DNA of 23,018 nt, taken from contig JADNYJ010000491.1 of assembly GCA_015501075.1 (NCBI GenBank), forward strand, positions 1-23,018, given 5' to 3'. The notes under the pieces are model-generated. The model did no database searches. It was not told the origin of the DNA and was given only the letters and a program-made list of their open reading frames with translations. Position 1 is the stretch's first letter, and every line of letters starts with the position of its first letter. Shown here piece by piece: positions 1-9,193 of this stretch. Source of the DNA: Gymnopilus junonius. Its lineage: Eukaryota > Basidiomycota > Agaricomycetes > Agaricales > Galerinaceae. Both the position numbers and the translations under genes were made by a program.

Positions 1-807
1 CTAGGCTGGACGGCCTTCGGTTTTTATATAGAGCTAGAATCAAAGTTCTTTCCATTGAATAAATCACGCCTGAGAAGAGAGGCTTACTTACTGGACTTTA
101 TACTTGGTACACATGCCAGATTAAAGCAACATTGCTTGGGACTCACGGCGTTTATATCAATGGCAAAGTACATGTGTTTGGGAGCATGTTAATCCCAGGT
201 TTGATTCCAGCAAGTATCCCAGCTGCAGACAGTTATGAGAAATTGTAGTCGGTCCGAGGCTCACCTTTACTTACCATGTGAGGCCGGTCAGGTCCAATGG
301 ACTCATAATCAATGACAGATTTACATCTTAGAGCCCAGTACCTACACAGTGCAATGGATGAGGAGTCTGAAATCCAGTGAAGTCAGGCAAAAGTTAGGGG
401 CCATTGTTATTTTTGGAGCATTGTGTTCAGTCTCCGCTTGTAATTCGTTCTTGAAAGCTTGAACTGTAACCTGGAAGTCGGAAGGCTCTTCAACAACTCT
501 TCAAGCTCTCTTACTGAACGTTGAACATTTTGAACTTGAAAGTTTTGGGCGAGCATTTGTTTAATATTGGATACTTTTTGGCTGATTCTCATTCCAAAAC
601 CTTAGGTTGCTAATAAATTTCCATTTATTAAGCCCATTAATAAGCGCAAAGTCAGCCTGCTTAGAATAGCCAAGCACGCAAGACCGAGCAAATAGTCAGT
701 TGACTGACACCTGTGTCCATATTATAAGATGCCTCTGTCATCGCGATGGGAACCACACCCACTTCCCAACTTTCCAACCGTCTAATCTCAAGCTTATTAC
801 TCCTGCA
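1..807. other. Left-edge non-coding stretch, no gene recognised
   Basis: I see no recognisable protein, tRNA or rRNA here. A 61-codon open frame on the minus strand (592 to 407) has an ATG and a Leu/Glu-rich stretch, but no family match and no supporting splice sites. The last 100 bases are the likely promoter of the AsaB-like gene at 808. They include an AT-rich TATTATAAG around 720 and pyrimidine-rich sequence just before the ATG. Confidence 0.5.
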
Positions 808-1760
808 ATGTCCGCCTCTTCCTCAACTAACGCCAAACTGCTATATCTCGTTCCTCCTGTAGACGGTGTCCGAGCATACCAGCATATCAATGCCGATCCT
901 ATAACCGGCGAAAGGAAGAGGAACTTCGAACGAGAGGAAAAAGAAGTCGTCATTGAGAATTTGCGCGGTAAAGAGGACTCCGTCTCACTCGACACTACTG
1001 GATTCCAGTACTACAAGCATCCAGCCAACCATACGACGTTTGCCAACGACGAGGAGATTATACGAGAATACTATCCGGAGAGCATCGAGCTGATCAAGAA
1101 GTTAACAGGCGCCAGCCGAGTGGAGTTATTCGATCATAGTAAGTTGGGGGTTATTCTTTTGTTGAGTATTTCTTTAACGTTTTTTTCTTTATCTTAGCCG
1201 TACGTCGTCGCCGTCCCGACCAAGTTGGCGATACACCAGATACTCGCCAGCCAGTTGCTCAAGTTCATGTCGACCAGACGACTAAATCTGCTGTGGCACG
1301 CGTTCACCGACATCTCCCGGCTGAGGATGTGCCCAAGTTGTTGGCGAACCGTTTCCAAATCATAAACCTCTGGCGACCTATCAGCCATCCAGCCTTTGAT
1401 TGGCCACTTGCACTCTGTGATCATCGCAGCGTCGGTCCGAACGATGTGTTCCCAATGGCACTGGTCTACCCTGATCGCGAAGGCGAGACCCTCGGCGTAA
1501 AGCACTCCCCTGGCCACAAGTGGAAGTTCCTGTCCGGAATGACACCCGATGAGTTAGTCCTTATCAAATGGTGCGTTACCTTTGAGTGAATTCATCAGTG
1601 ATAATCACTGACTTGAGATAAATTTTGTAGTTTCGACACCATTCAGGACGGTAGCGTCGCGATCTTCACGCCACACACCGGTTTCCAGGATCCTAATACG
1701 CCTGCCGGTACACCCCTCCGAGAGTCGATTGAACTACGCGCTCTTGTGTTTTATGACTAG
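808..1760 (+). CDS. AsaB/CmcJ/GA4-desaturase-like oxidoreductase
   Basis: A three-exon gene (808-1138, 1198-1570, 1631-1760) that closes exactly in frame to 277 aa. It belongs to the fungal AsaB / cephamycin CmcJ / gibberellin GA4-desaturase-like family, a group of putative oxidoreductases often found near secondary-metabolite genes. Seen directly: an N-terminal L-Y-x-V-P-P-x-D-G-x-R motif, a central N-x-W-R-P-I-x-x-P-x-x-D-W-P-L-A-L-C-D motif, and the C-terminal signature S-G-M-T-P-D-E, I-K-C-F-D-T, F-T-P-H-T-G-F-Q-D-P and R-A-L-V-F-Y-D. Introns of 59 and 60 nt have GTAAGT/TTAG and GTGCGT/GTAG ends. I chose the ATG at 808 over an in-frame upstream non-ATG extension because the family N-terminus starts about there. 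The substrate cannot be inferred. No biosynthetic core gene (PKS, NRPS, terpene cyclase) is present in the window. A decayed copy follows 0.5 kb downstream. Confidence 0.88.
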
Positions 1761-2219
1761 CTAACTCATTATGGGTCTGAAATATGTAATATGGCCTATG
1801 TACGAATGAATACGATTACCTTCGAAGTGTCTAGCTCAGATAGAGGTTACGATCAGCATGCTTTGGAGGTGGTGTCGATGCAAGTAGGTCTGAACCGGAT
1901 GTCCTTATGGCAGCTTCCCAAGCTGTAACATGTCCCATTTAAATATCATTCTACCTTATTCTCGATAGGACACGTCTACGTTTATAACGTACTGTACTTT
2001 GGCTTGAACCATACGCTACTACGTTGCTAATCGCTGTCGCCCGCTTTTAATTTATGACGCCTCGGGGAGGTGCCATTTACCTGAGTAAGCGTAGAAGCCT
2101 TTAGCCGGGCTTTTACCAAACAAGACCGGTCACCGAACGCGACATGGTCTGCGTAAAAACCACGTTGCAGTTTCTAAATCATTAAATACCCAGCCAATTA
2201 AAACATTGATTATGTCCTG
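1761..2219. other. Intergenic spacer between the two AsaB-like copies
   Basis: No gene recognised. The stretch separates the intact oxidoreductase from its degenerate copy and presumably holds the 3' UTR and terminator of the first. No obvious repeat or RNA gene was seen. Confidence 0.5.
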
Positions 2220-2749
2220 TCACTCCTTCCAATGGCATTCCAGGACACCAGCACATAAATTTAAATTCTATAACAGTCAATGGGGAATATTAGAAGGGAG
2301 AGAAGACAAGTCAGTTGTCTAATCTATGAGGCAAAGAAGATTTCGTGAGCCTCGACACTGCCGGATTTCAGTACTACAAGCAGCCAGCCAAGCACCCACT
2401 CGATAATGGCAAAGAGATTCCCCAGGAATATTATCCTGAAAGTATTGAGCTTTTCAATAAGACGACCGAGCCAGCCGAGATTTAGTAAGTTAGGGGTCAT
2501 TTGGATTCAAATAGGTAATTACCTTACCATATTTGTGTTAGCCGTCGCCATCGCCGTCCGGGTCAAGTTGGCGACTCTCCATCCCCAGCCGATTTCTGAG
2601 GAAAATAGTTTTCCAGACCATTTGTCTAGGATGACCCCAGATGAGTTCGCACTTATTAAATGGTTCGCAACTTCTCTCGCAACAATGTATTGGGTTCCTC
2701 GAAAGTGTGTTGACTCGTAATTACGCACTCTGGTCTTCTACGATCGAGT
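2220..2749 (+). pseudogene. Degenerate second copy of the AsaB/CmcJ-like gene
   Basis: Several blocks align collinearly with the intact gene at 808-1760. Around 2330-2480 the frame reads G-K-E-D-F-V-S-L-D-T-A-G-F-Q-Y-Y-K and later E-Y-Y-P-E-S-I-E-L, nearly the same as the intact copy, then stops at the old intron 1 donor, which is still visible as TAGTAAGTTAGG. The intron 1 acceptor (TTAGCCGTCG) and the start of exon 2 are also recognisable near 2540-2575. About 275 bp of exon 2 is reduced to about 50 bp of unrelated sequence. The end of exon 2 (M-T-P-D-E-F, I-K-W, around 2630-2665) and the R-T-L-V-F-Y-D end (about 2725-2745) survive out of frame. Because introns are kept, this is a DNA-level tandem duplication that decayed, not a retrocopy. 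It cannot make a full protein. Confidence 0.85.
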
Positions 2750-2783
2750 GACGTAATGTGGAAGTAATGACTCATCTTATAAA

Positions 2784-2803
2784 GTGCACATAGGTGCACA
2801 TAC
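2784..2803. repeat. Short tandem repeat, two 10-bp units
   Basis: Two adjacent copies of GTGCACATA followed by G or C lie just upstream of the foldback element. The run is short and could be chance. It is recorded because the same 100 bp also has small GATGCG and ACGACGA reiterations (2820-2840). Confidence 0.4.
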
Positions 2804-2863
2804 TTGACCGTCAAAGCACGATGCGATGCGACGACGAACGGTGGCCAAGCCTGAAATTACTGG

Positions 2864-3077
2864 CACTGCTGGCACTGAGTAGTGTTTCTTGAGGAAACAG
2901 TACCTAGGAAAACACGTCATATGACTTTTTTTCCACTGTTTTCTTGAGAAACACCGGTCGGCCATACCAAATTAGGCAAGGCCGAATGCTGGTTTCTGGA
3001 GAAACACCTAAAAGAAATCAGGTGACGTGTTTCTTTCATGCTGTTTCCCAAAGAAACAGAGGTTGGTGCCAGCAGTG
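2864..3077. repeat. 214-bp imperfect foldback (MITE-like or hairpin) element
   Basis: The two ends are inverted copies of each other. The outer 37 bases of the left end (2864-2900) match the reverse complement of the outer 37 on the right (3041-3077) at 29 positions, including a perfect 12-base terminus CACTGCTGGCAC. The arms continue inward: both carry AAACACGTCA, a TGA plus T-rich stretch, TGTTT, AGAAAC and a final TCGGCC (2958-2963) that pairs with GGCCGA (2980-2985). This leaves a loop of about 16 bases. Each arm also contains two small palindromes of the form GTTTCTNNNGAAAC, four in all, centred about 51-54 bp apart. There is no open frame of note inside. No clear target-site duplication was seen. 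It lies between two pseudogenes. It could be a non-autonomous DNA transposon or the template of a hairpin RNA. The structure is certain; the identity is inference. Confidence 0.72.
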
Positions 3078-3179
3078 AAGAGCGTTTCGGACCTCGGTTT
3101 CTAACCTTTTTTAACCCGAGCCGCGAGCAAGTCAGCAATCATTCGTCGACGGAAATCGACACATTATTTTCTGGGCTGC

Positions 3180-4452
3180 ATGTATGGAGTAGCCTCTCAT
3201 AGCACCGGGCAGTCCACCCCGTTTTTCAGAGCCGTTTGCTTTCGGACCTTGAAGACGCCAATTTCCTTGAAAGATACTTGGAGAGTCGAACATAGCGAAG
3301 CAAATACAGCAGAGCGCGATATTTATGCTAAACTGCATGCGGTCAATGTTCCGCACGTCGCCACTGTTCTCGCTAGGGATGATGTTACCTCGCAGACGAT
3401 GAAAACACGATTTGGTAGAGGTGAAGTGAATTCAGGATGACCCATTACAGGTCATCCGCAAATTCCAGCTCTATCGATTGGTCGTTCACGAGATAGCCGA
3501 ACCGCTACCTTCCTTCCAGAACACAAAAGAATTGCTCTGCGTTTTTCGTGATGCACTTAGAGGTGGATGGTGTATATTATTGCATCGGTCTTTCTGATAA
3601 CGTGTTTCTTAGCTCACAGGATTGCTCATGATGATGCTGGAGTTCTGCACGGCGATATTAGTTCAGCTAATATCATGATCGTGAAGGAAGGGTGTGGGCT
3701 CCTCATTGATCGGGATCTTTCCAACCTCACTCCAAGTACAGTCATACGGCGTACCGTACGTCAAACTTCGATTCTCTTCATTACCCTCGCTTGAGCTTGA
3801 TTTACAGGGCAATTGATAGTTCCTAGCTGCTCGTCTCCTTCGTTCAGAAGGGCCGCTACCGCCCATTCCTGATAGAATAGATGACCAAGAATCCTTTTGG
3901 CATGTTCTACTGTGGACTGTCATACAGAGCTGCGAACACGAGTATCCTGAGGCATTAATCATAAGAAAACTTCAAAGCATGTTTGACCGTCATTTCATCA
4001 ATAGTAATGGTGAAAACACCAAGTCAGCAGAATTGCAATCCACCGATACTGTGAAGCGCATCAAGGTTACCTGCAAACCGTGACAAAAAATTCTCGTCCA
4101 AACTGCCCAATACCTCAGTTCGCGATATGACGATGAGCTATCAAATGACGAATCCATTCGTAACTTGGAATCGCAATATGAAGAAATTAGCGAAGAGGAG
4201 GTTGATGCAGTCATGGGCACTCACATGTCAGTGCTCTTGTCTTACTCTCGACTTAGACTGTTCAAGGTTATGAAGAACGAATCGAACTAGATGGAAAACA
4301 TAATTAACAAAGTGTTAAATGATCCTAAACCTCTTTGGAATGTTGGTTCGTCCAATGTCAAACTTCCAACAGTTGAAACTCCAAAACGGAAGAGAGAAAG
4401 CGACCTTCATAAGGAAGAAGGTGTTGGCGAGAACCGACCGAAACTTCAGTAG
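3180..4452 (+). pseudogene. FunK1-type fungal protein kinase relic
   Basis: The locus keeps the domain order of the FunK1 family, serine/threonine-like kinases expanded in mushroom fungi. In order there is an I-S-L-K-D-T-W-R-V segment (about 3260), a V-V-H-E-I-A-E-P-L hinge-like segment (about 3480-3510), and the catalytic loop V-L-H-G-D-I-S-S-A-N-I-M-I with the metal site L-L-I-D-R-D-L (3640-3720). Then come A-A-R-L-L, R-I-D-D-Q-E-S-F-W-H-V-L-L-W and a basic K-R-K-R-E tail ending at TAG 4450. Two introns fit (3563-3612, 3756-3807). Damage: a frame slip near 3436, and in-frame stops at 3814 (TGA), 3817 (TAG), 4081 (TGA) and 4288 (TAG). The adjacent pair at 3814-3819 falls exactly where the family has Trp-Gln in G-T-W-Q-F. 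HGD replaces the more usual HRD. The N-terminus before about 3180 is not recognisable. Not expected to be functional. Confidence 0.85.
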
Positions 4453-4797
4453 TCCCAAGCACTCCAAGTTTCAATCTGTTCTCATAGTAAGTAGCGAAAG
4501 AAGACCACTAGCGCTAGTTTTTATATCCCCCCGAGGTGACTGGCAGAGCTGGGATATTCGACGTACGTTGGAGATACATTGGCTTCTAATCTACAATCCT
4601 ATAGATACACAGGTGGGGGGAGAGAGAATGGGGGTTATGACCATGAGGGGAAGGGTATAACGGAAATGAAAATGTTGTAAACTGAGAAAACGATTGGAAA
4701 GCAACAAAGGCAAAGACAACGATGAAATAACTTCGGGACTTCATATCTACTTGCAGCAAGCGATGACAGATTCCGCCTTGCAAGTCTTCGAATTTAA
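4453..4797. other. Intergenic region, 3' side of FunK1 relic and SLP2
   Basis: No gene recognised. There is a G-rich purine patch at about 4613-4655. The segment should hold the 3' UTR of the minus-strand stomatin-like gene that ends at 4798. Confidence 0.5.
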
Positions 4798-6438
4798 TCA
4801 ATTCGCCAACAGTGCACCCTCCGCCCTCCCTCTGCCTGCCGTCGACTTATTACTTCCCTCAATTCCAGCCTTAACACTCTGCGCATAATCCACGTTGAAC
4901 GCATCATTCGCCTGGACCCCAAGAGAAGCTTTATCTCCGAAAAAATACGTCGAGTTGGATTTACTCTCTGCGATGGCTTTGAGCTGTTCGAGACGCTTGA
5001 ATTCGACGAGGGTCGATAGAGCGAGTTTGCGGTGTTCGGGGCAATGGTGGGCGGTTGCTCATTAGGGTTTGTGGATGGGGATGACGATGGGCTCCCGGAA
5101 AGGGCGCGGGCGATGGACTCGACTTGCTGGGCCAGGGCGGTAGCTTCCATTAGTGCTTGTTGTTGGCTTGCAGAATGGAAATTAGTATACAACCTCAACG
5201 AAGAAAGATTTTGAAAAGAATGCTTACCGGGCTTCTGCCTCTCTGTAGACGGTCTTATATTTCGCATCCGCCTCGTTTGACTTTGCTTCCAGCTAGATGG
5301 TGCGTAGTCAGCATGGTTATACAATACATGAAAATCAAAAAGACGTACATGCCCCTCACTTTCCAAAATTACCCTCTGCTTCTGTCCTTCTGCGACATTA
5401 ATCTGGGCTTGAGTGTCGAGCAGTTGCTTTCTCCTATTTCGTTCCGCTTCCATTTGTAGCTCCAGTTGTCGCTGTTATAATCGAATGTTATGTCTCTAAT
5501 AGTGTAATAATAATATGCTGTTAATAACGTACTTCAACTTCCCGGTTCGCTGGCTGGAACGATTGAACTTCAAATCGTGTGCACTCTACACCCCAATTCT
5601 ACATATCGTCAATAAGAAATTCCTTGGTACGTATGTTAAGGGCACTTACAGCAATAGAATTTCCAATGATAATGTTCAGCTGTTGATTCAGGCCATTTCG
5701 ATCTGCGATGACCTTGTGGTAAGAAGAAAATAACTTCAGATTTGGAGTAAGTAGTGAAGAAGCAGAAGTTCACTTACCTGGTCGTATGTGAACGTTCCAA
5801 GGACGGATCGCATGGCAGAGGTTCCGATATTTGCACGTTCCTCGTAACCTCGGAAACGGCGAAGCATGCCTGCATCAATTATTCGGATTCAACAGAAATT
5901 GAGGGAAGAGTCCAATTATTCTGACCTTATAACTATCCGTGATCCGGAAGAAAAGGGATCCAGAGCACAACACTGGGACCTGACGGTTGAAACCATGAAT
6001 TCAGCGTATACTTTTCCGACAGAAGAAGATATGTACGGACATTATCAGCGGTATAGCCTGGTAGCTGTTCATTCGCAACGGTCAACAGGTTTTCGAGGCC
6101 TAGTCGATGGAATAAAACTTACATTGGGTATGTCGACTGAAGATTCGCGAACGTCGAGGACGGTAAGGGTGTGGTAGAAGGGTATATTGATGTTTAAACC
6201 GGTGTCAGCTTAACTGGTTTGCGGCCAAGGCTAGTAACGACAAGAGTAAGTCGGAGTTCTCGAGTTGACTGAGATGTCATATTTACGCAAGACGCCAGCC
6301 TTCATGACCTTGCTCAATGATTGTGAGGAAAGTTCGGCGGGTTATGAGTGCTGGAGAAGAGCGCAAGCGTAGTTTCAGCGCCCGATTGCGAGCGGCTGTC
6401 GTGAAATTTGGCTTTGCCGCACGACTTGCGATGTTCAT
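4798..6438 (-). CDS. Stomatin-like SPFH/Band 7 protein, SLP2 type, with three frame breaks
   Basis: Ten exons run from ATG 6438 to TGA 4798: 6438-6287, 6230-6123, 6064-6041, 5979-5926, 5869-5778, 5712-5650, 5598-5533, 5471-5349, 5292-5228 and 5166-4798. Bridged, they give 372 aa. An Arg/Ala-rich N-terminus (about 35 aa) resembles a mitochondrial presequence. The SPFH domain follows, with G-L-N-I-N-I-P-F, V-L-D-V-R-E-S-S-V-D-I-P, G-Y-T-A-D-N, G-S-L-F-F-R-I-T-D-S-Y-K and T-S-A-M-R-S-V-L-G-T. The Glu/Ala/Gln-rich coiled coil and the tail E-H-R-K-L-A-L-S-T-L-V-E-F follow. Such proteins form membrane scaffolds; human SLP2 acts at the mitochondrial inner membrane. Frame is lost by one missing base at three homopolymers: GG at 6199-6200 (+ strand CC), AAA at 5830-5832, and CCCC at 5038-5041. 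Consensus errors are likelier than decay, since flanking protein is conserved throughout. Head-to-head with ULA1. Confidence 0.85.
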
Positions 6439-6855
6439 TCTCGTATGGCAAAGGGATGGAAGAGACTTGAGGTTTTGAGGACTAGTTTAAAAATAGACTG
6501 GTTGAGGACGATGGTGGGGGCGCTCTGCAAAGAAGCTGGCTATATAAATAACGTAAATGGTTGGCCTGGGACAGTTTGAAGGACCTTTAATTGAGTGCCG
6601 AACAGACACGTCGCGAATAGCCACAACGGATATCGAGTCAACTTGTCAAGGTCCGACTCGAGGATAGTTGTCGACGTAGTTTACCGGCACAGCCAACCTA
6701 GTCTTGAGAATCAACAATGAACAACAGGCGGACCGGTCTCCGAATGTTGGCTGCGACCCGGAGTGCCTTTGTAAGGTTATTGGCCGGCATTCAGTAATCA
6801 GCGCGTCAATATCACTCATTCTTTTACCATCTCCTACGCGACTTTTTCTAAGATC
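6439..6855. promoter_or_regulatory. Shared upstream region of SLP2 (-) and ULA1 (+)
   Basis: These 417 bp separate two divergent start codons, so both promoters must lie here or overlap the 5' ends. A TATATAAATA box is at 6541-6550, about 103 bp upstream of the SLP2 ATG and about 306 bp upstream of the ULA1 ATG, so it fits SLP2 better. A long minus-strand open frame covering 6996-6646 looks like nothing known and overlaps ULA1 exons. I treat it as noise. Confidence 0.45.
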
Positions 6856-8777
6856 ATGAGCGCTCTGAACATTGAGGAATCTACGACTGCACTGGTGACA
6901 GAGTAAATGTTTTCTGCACGGTCTTTGGATATTTTCTAAGGATCTCAATTCGATAGGCAAGCACCAGATAATAAGACAAAACGATATGATCGACAACTAC
7001 GGTGAGCCATCATGTTTCTGGAGACAAAACATGTTAGAGATTTAATGATCGAAATCGCAGGTTGTGGGCGGCTTCAGGCCAAAATGCCCTGGAGTCATCG
7101 CGCATCTTGATCATCTCCGGTACCGCCACATCCACATCGATTCTAAAGAACCTTGTTCTCCCTGGAATCGGACAATTCACCATCCTTGATCCAACCAAAG
7201 TAACCCCTGAAGATGCCGGGAACAACTTCTTCCTTGAAGGGCCATCAAGCATTGGGAAATCGCGTGCAGAGGAAGCTGTCCGGCTGCTCTCCGAGCTGAA
7301 TGATGGCGTCGAGGGCAAGGCTGATCTGAGATCTTTGGAGGAGGTTCTGGAGAAGGACAAAGAGTGGTTATCGGAATTTACGATCGTCATCGCTCATAAT
7401 CTGGAGGCCGCGTTGCTTGACAAGCTTTCTGCCCTGTTATGGAAAGATCAAGGGTATCCCTCTCTGGTGGTCGTGCGATCAGCAGGGTTCTTGGCCGAGT
7501 TTTACATCCAATATCATGAACACACAGGTGCGAGTCTCGTCAATCCGCTCTGTCGCGTATTTACTGACCAACATTGGTATTTAGTCATTGAAAGTCATCC
7601 AGAGACCGCGCAATCACTAAGGCTCGACAAACCTTTCCCTAGCTTGTTAGATTATTCGATGTCGCTCGATTTTGAGAACATGGACGTGACAGACCACGCC
7701 CATGTACCGTACCTATTCATTCTCGTCCGCCTACTCGAAGAGTGGAAAAAGACGGTGAGCGTATCTACCCTCCCGTAGAAAAGTCAGCACCTAACATCAT
7801 TCCTAACCAAACCAAAGCATAACGGTTCACCACCGGCAACCTACGCCGAAAAGAAGGAATTCAAGAAGTCGATCTTCTCAATGCGCAAGAAGCACGACGA
7901 GGAAAATTTCGAAGAAGCAGAAGCTCAAGCCTACCGCGCCTGGACACCCACCACCGTCCCCTCCGACATCTCCGCCTCTTCACAGACCCCAAAGTCCTCT
8001 CACTCACCGACTCCTCGCCACCCTTTTATCACCTCGTCTATGCCCTGTCCAAGTTCGTCGAAGAGCAACCATATCACGCTCTGCCTTTGACCAGTACACT
8101 GCCGGATATCAAGGCGAGCACGGACTCGTATATACATCTGCAGAAATTGTACAAGGCCAGGGCGGAGGAAGAAAAGCAGATTTTCAAGAGTTACTTGAAG
8201 GTACCAGTAGAAGAGGATATGGTTGATGCATTTTTGAAGAATTCGCATGCGTTGAAACTGTTGAGAGGGAAGAAATGGGGTGCTTTGGAAGCTGATAAGG
8301 AAGCATTAGGTATTGCCAATTTCTATCAAAACAAGAACAGGCAGCTGACTGTTGCGTCATTGTCACAGTTTCTGCGATCGAAACTGCGCCCAAGCAGCTT
8401 TCTACGCATCTGGCTTTGACTGCCCTCACATCTCTGGCTGCCAAGAACCAGCCAAACGCTCCTCTGACTCCCACAGTTGAAGATCTCACTGCTGAAGCTC
8501 AAACTCTGCTGCCACCAGGTACTGACCTCCCAGACGAATTCCCAGATGCTGTTGGTGAAGTGTACGTCAACCATCTTTCTCTTGCTTTGTGCGATCGACG
8601 TTAATTACTGTACCCACTGTCAGTGCTCGCTCACCCACCGCCGACCTACCCAACACGGCTGCTCTGCTTGGGGGCCTGGTCGCTCAGGAGGTCATCAAGA
8701 TGATTACGAAGCAGTACATCCCAATTAATGGGTACTGTATTGTTGATCTCATCGAGACCTGGACTGGGATACTTTGA
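6856..8777 (+). CDS. ULA1: NEDD8-activating enzyme E1 regulatory subunit (ULA1/APPBP1)
   Basis: Seven exons: 6856-6902, 6957-7001, 7061-7527, 7585-7754, 7818-8309, 8369-8561 and 8624-8777. They give 522 aa once one break is bridged, close to the human homologue (about 530). ULA1 pairs with the catalytic subunit UBA3 to activate NEDD8/Rub1 for cullin modification. It is the half of the E1 without the catalytic cysteine. Seen: the family start K-R-Y-D-R-Q-L-R-L-W-A-A-S-G-Q, a Rossmann-like I-L-I-I-S-G-T-A-T, then I-L-D-P-T-K-V-T-P-E-D, then N-N-F-F. The C-terminus has N-T-A-A-L-L-G-G-L-V-A-Q-E-V-I-K-M-I-T-K-Q-Y and I-N-G-Y-C-I-V-D. The ATG at 6856 gives a 15-codon first exon with a GTAAAT donor that restores the correct phase. 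One base is missing near 7975-7976 (CC where CCC would keep frame). The next in-frame segment, L-F-T-D-P-K-V-L-S-L, is well conserved, so this is probably a sequence error. Confidence 0.9.
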
Positions 8778-9193
8778 TTCCGATTGGAGTTAGAGGTTTG
8801 ATTCGCGGCCACCTCTCTTTTTTTGTAATTTCTCTTCGGACAGGGTCACGGACGATACGTCTCTTTAGATGGATAGAAGAAGGTGAATGATCAGAAGTCG
8901 ACTGTGAAGGGAGATTGCATGTGCATGTTCAATTCTATTTGGAATTCAATCACTGTTTTGTCTTTTTGCTGTACTTTTTTTTTGTTATGAGATACTACAT
9001 ACGTTGGTAAATCGAAATGCTATGTTGCTTGCTATCGTGTTTGGCGTTCCACAATCAAAACGAAGTCCCGAATCCTTCTTCGGTATATAGTTAGTCCTAG
9101 AAACTACATTTTATAGTAAATTATACCCGAAAAGCCCAAGAAAAATATAGCATATGATCAGTAATCTATCTACGTCCATGCGGCTGCGAGCCT
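8778..9193. other. Convergent 3' intergenic region (ULA1 / DUF1996)
   Basis: Both neighbours end here. T-rich runs at about 8815-8830 and 8970-8985 and A/T-rich sequence around 9110-9160 fit 3' UTRs and termination on both strands. No gene or structured RNA recognised. Confidence 0.5.

Noticed and set aside
407..592. 61-aa minus-strand open frame at the left edge
   Set aside because: It has an ATG but no recognised family, no splice partners and AT-rich codon use unlike nearby genes. Too little support for a gene.
700..1197. Longer N-terminus for the AsaB-like protein starting at 700
   Set aside because: The extra 36 residues start at a non-ATG codon, are His/Cys-rich and unlike the family. 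The ATG at 808 fits the conserved N-terminus.
2884..3057. CRISPR-like array: four palindromic repeats at nearly regular spacing
   Set aside because: The units are only about 14-15 bp, differ from each other, and the segments between them are arms of one large inverted repeat. The host is eukaryotic and no cas genes are present.
2884..3057. Heat-shock elements (TTC/GAA arrays)
   Set aside because: The TTC and GAA blocks are separated by four or five bases rather than two, so they do not fit the heat-shock element.
808..4452. A secondary-metabolite cluster around the AsaB/CmcJ-like gene
   Set aside because: There is no core enzyme, transporter or cluster regulator next to it. The neighbours are relics and housekeeping genes.
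6646..6996. 116-aa minus-strand open frame between SLP2 and ULA1
   Set aside because: It overlaps the first two ULA1 exons, whose assignment is strong, and its product has no recognisable domain.
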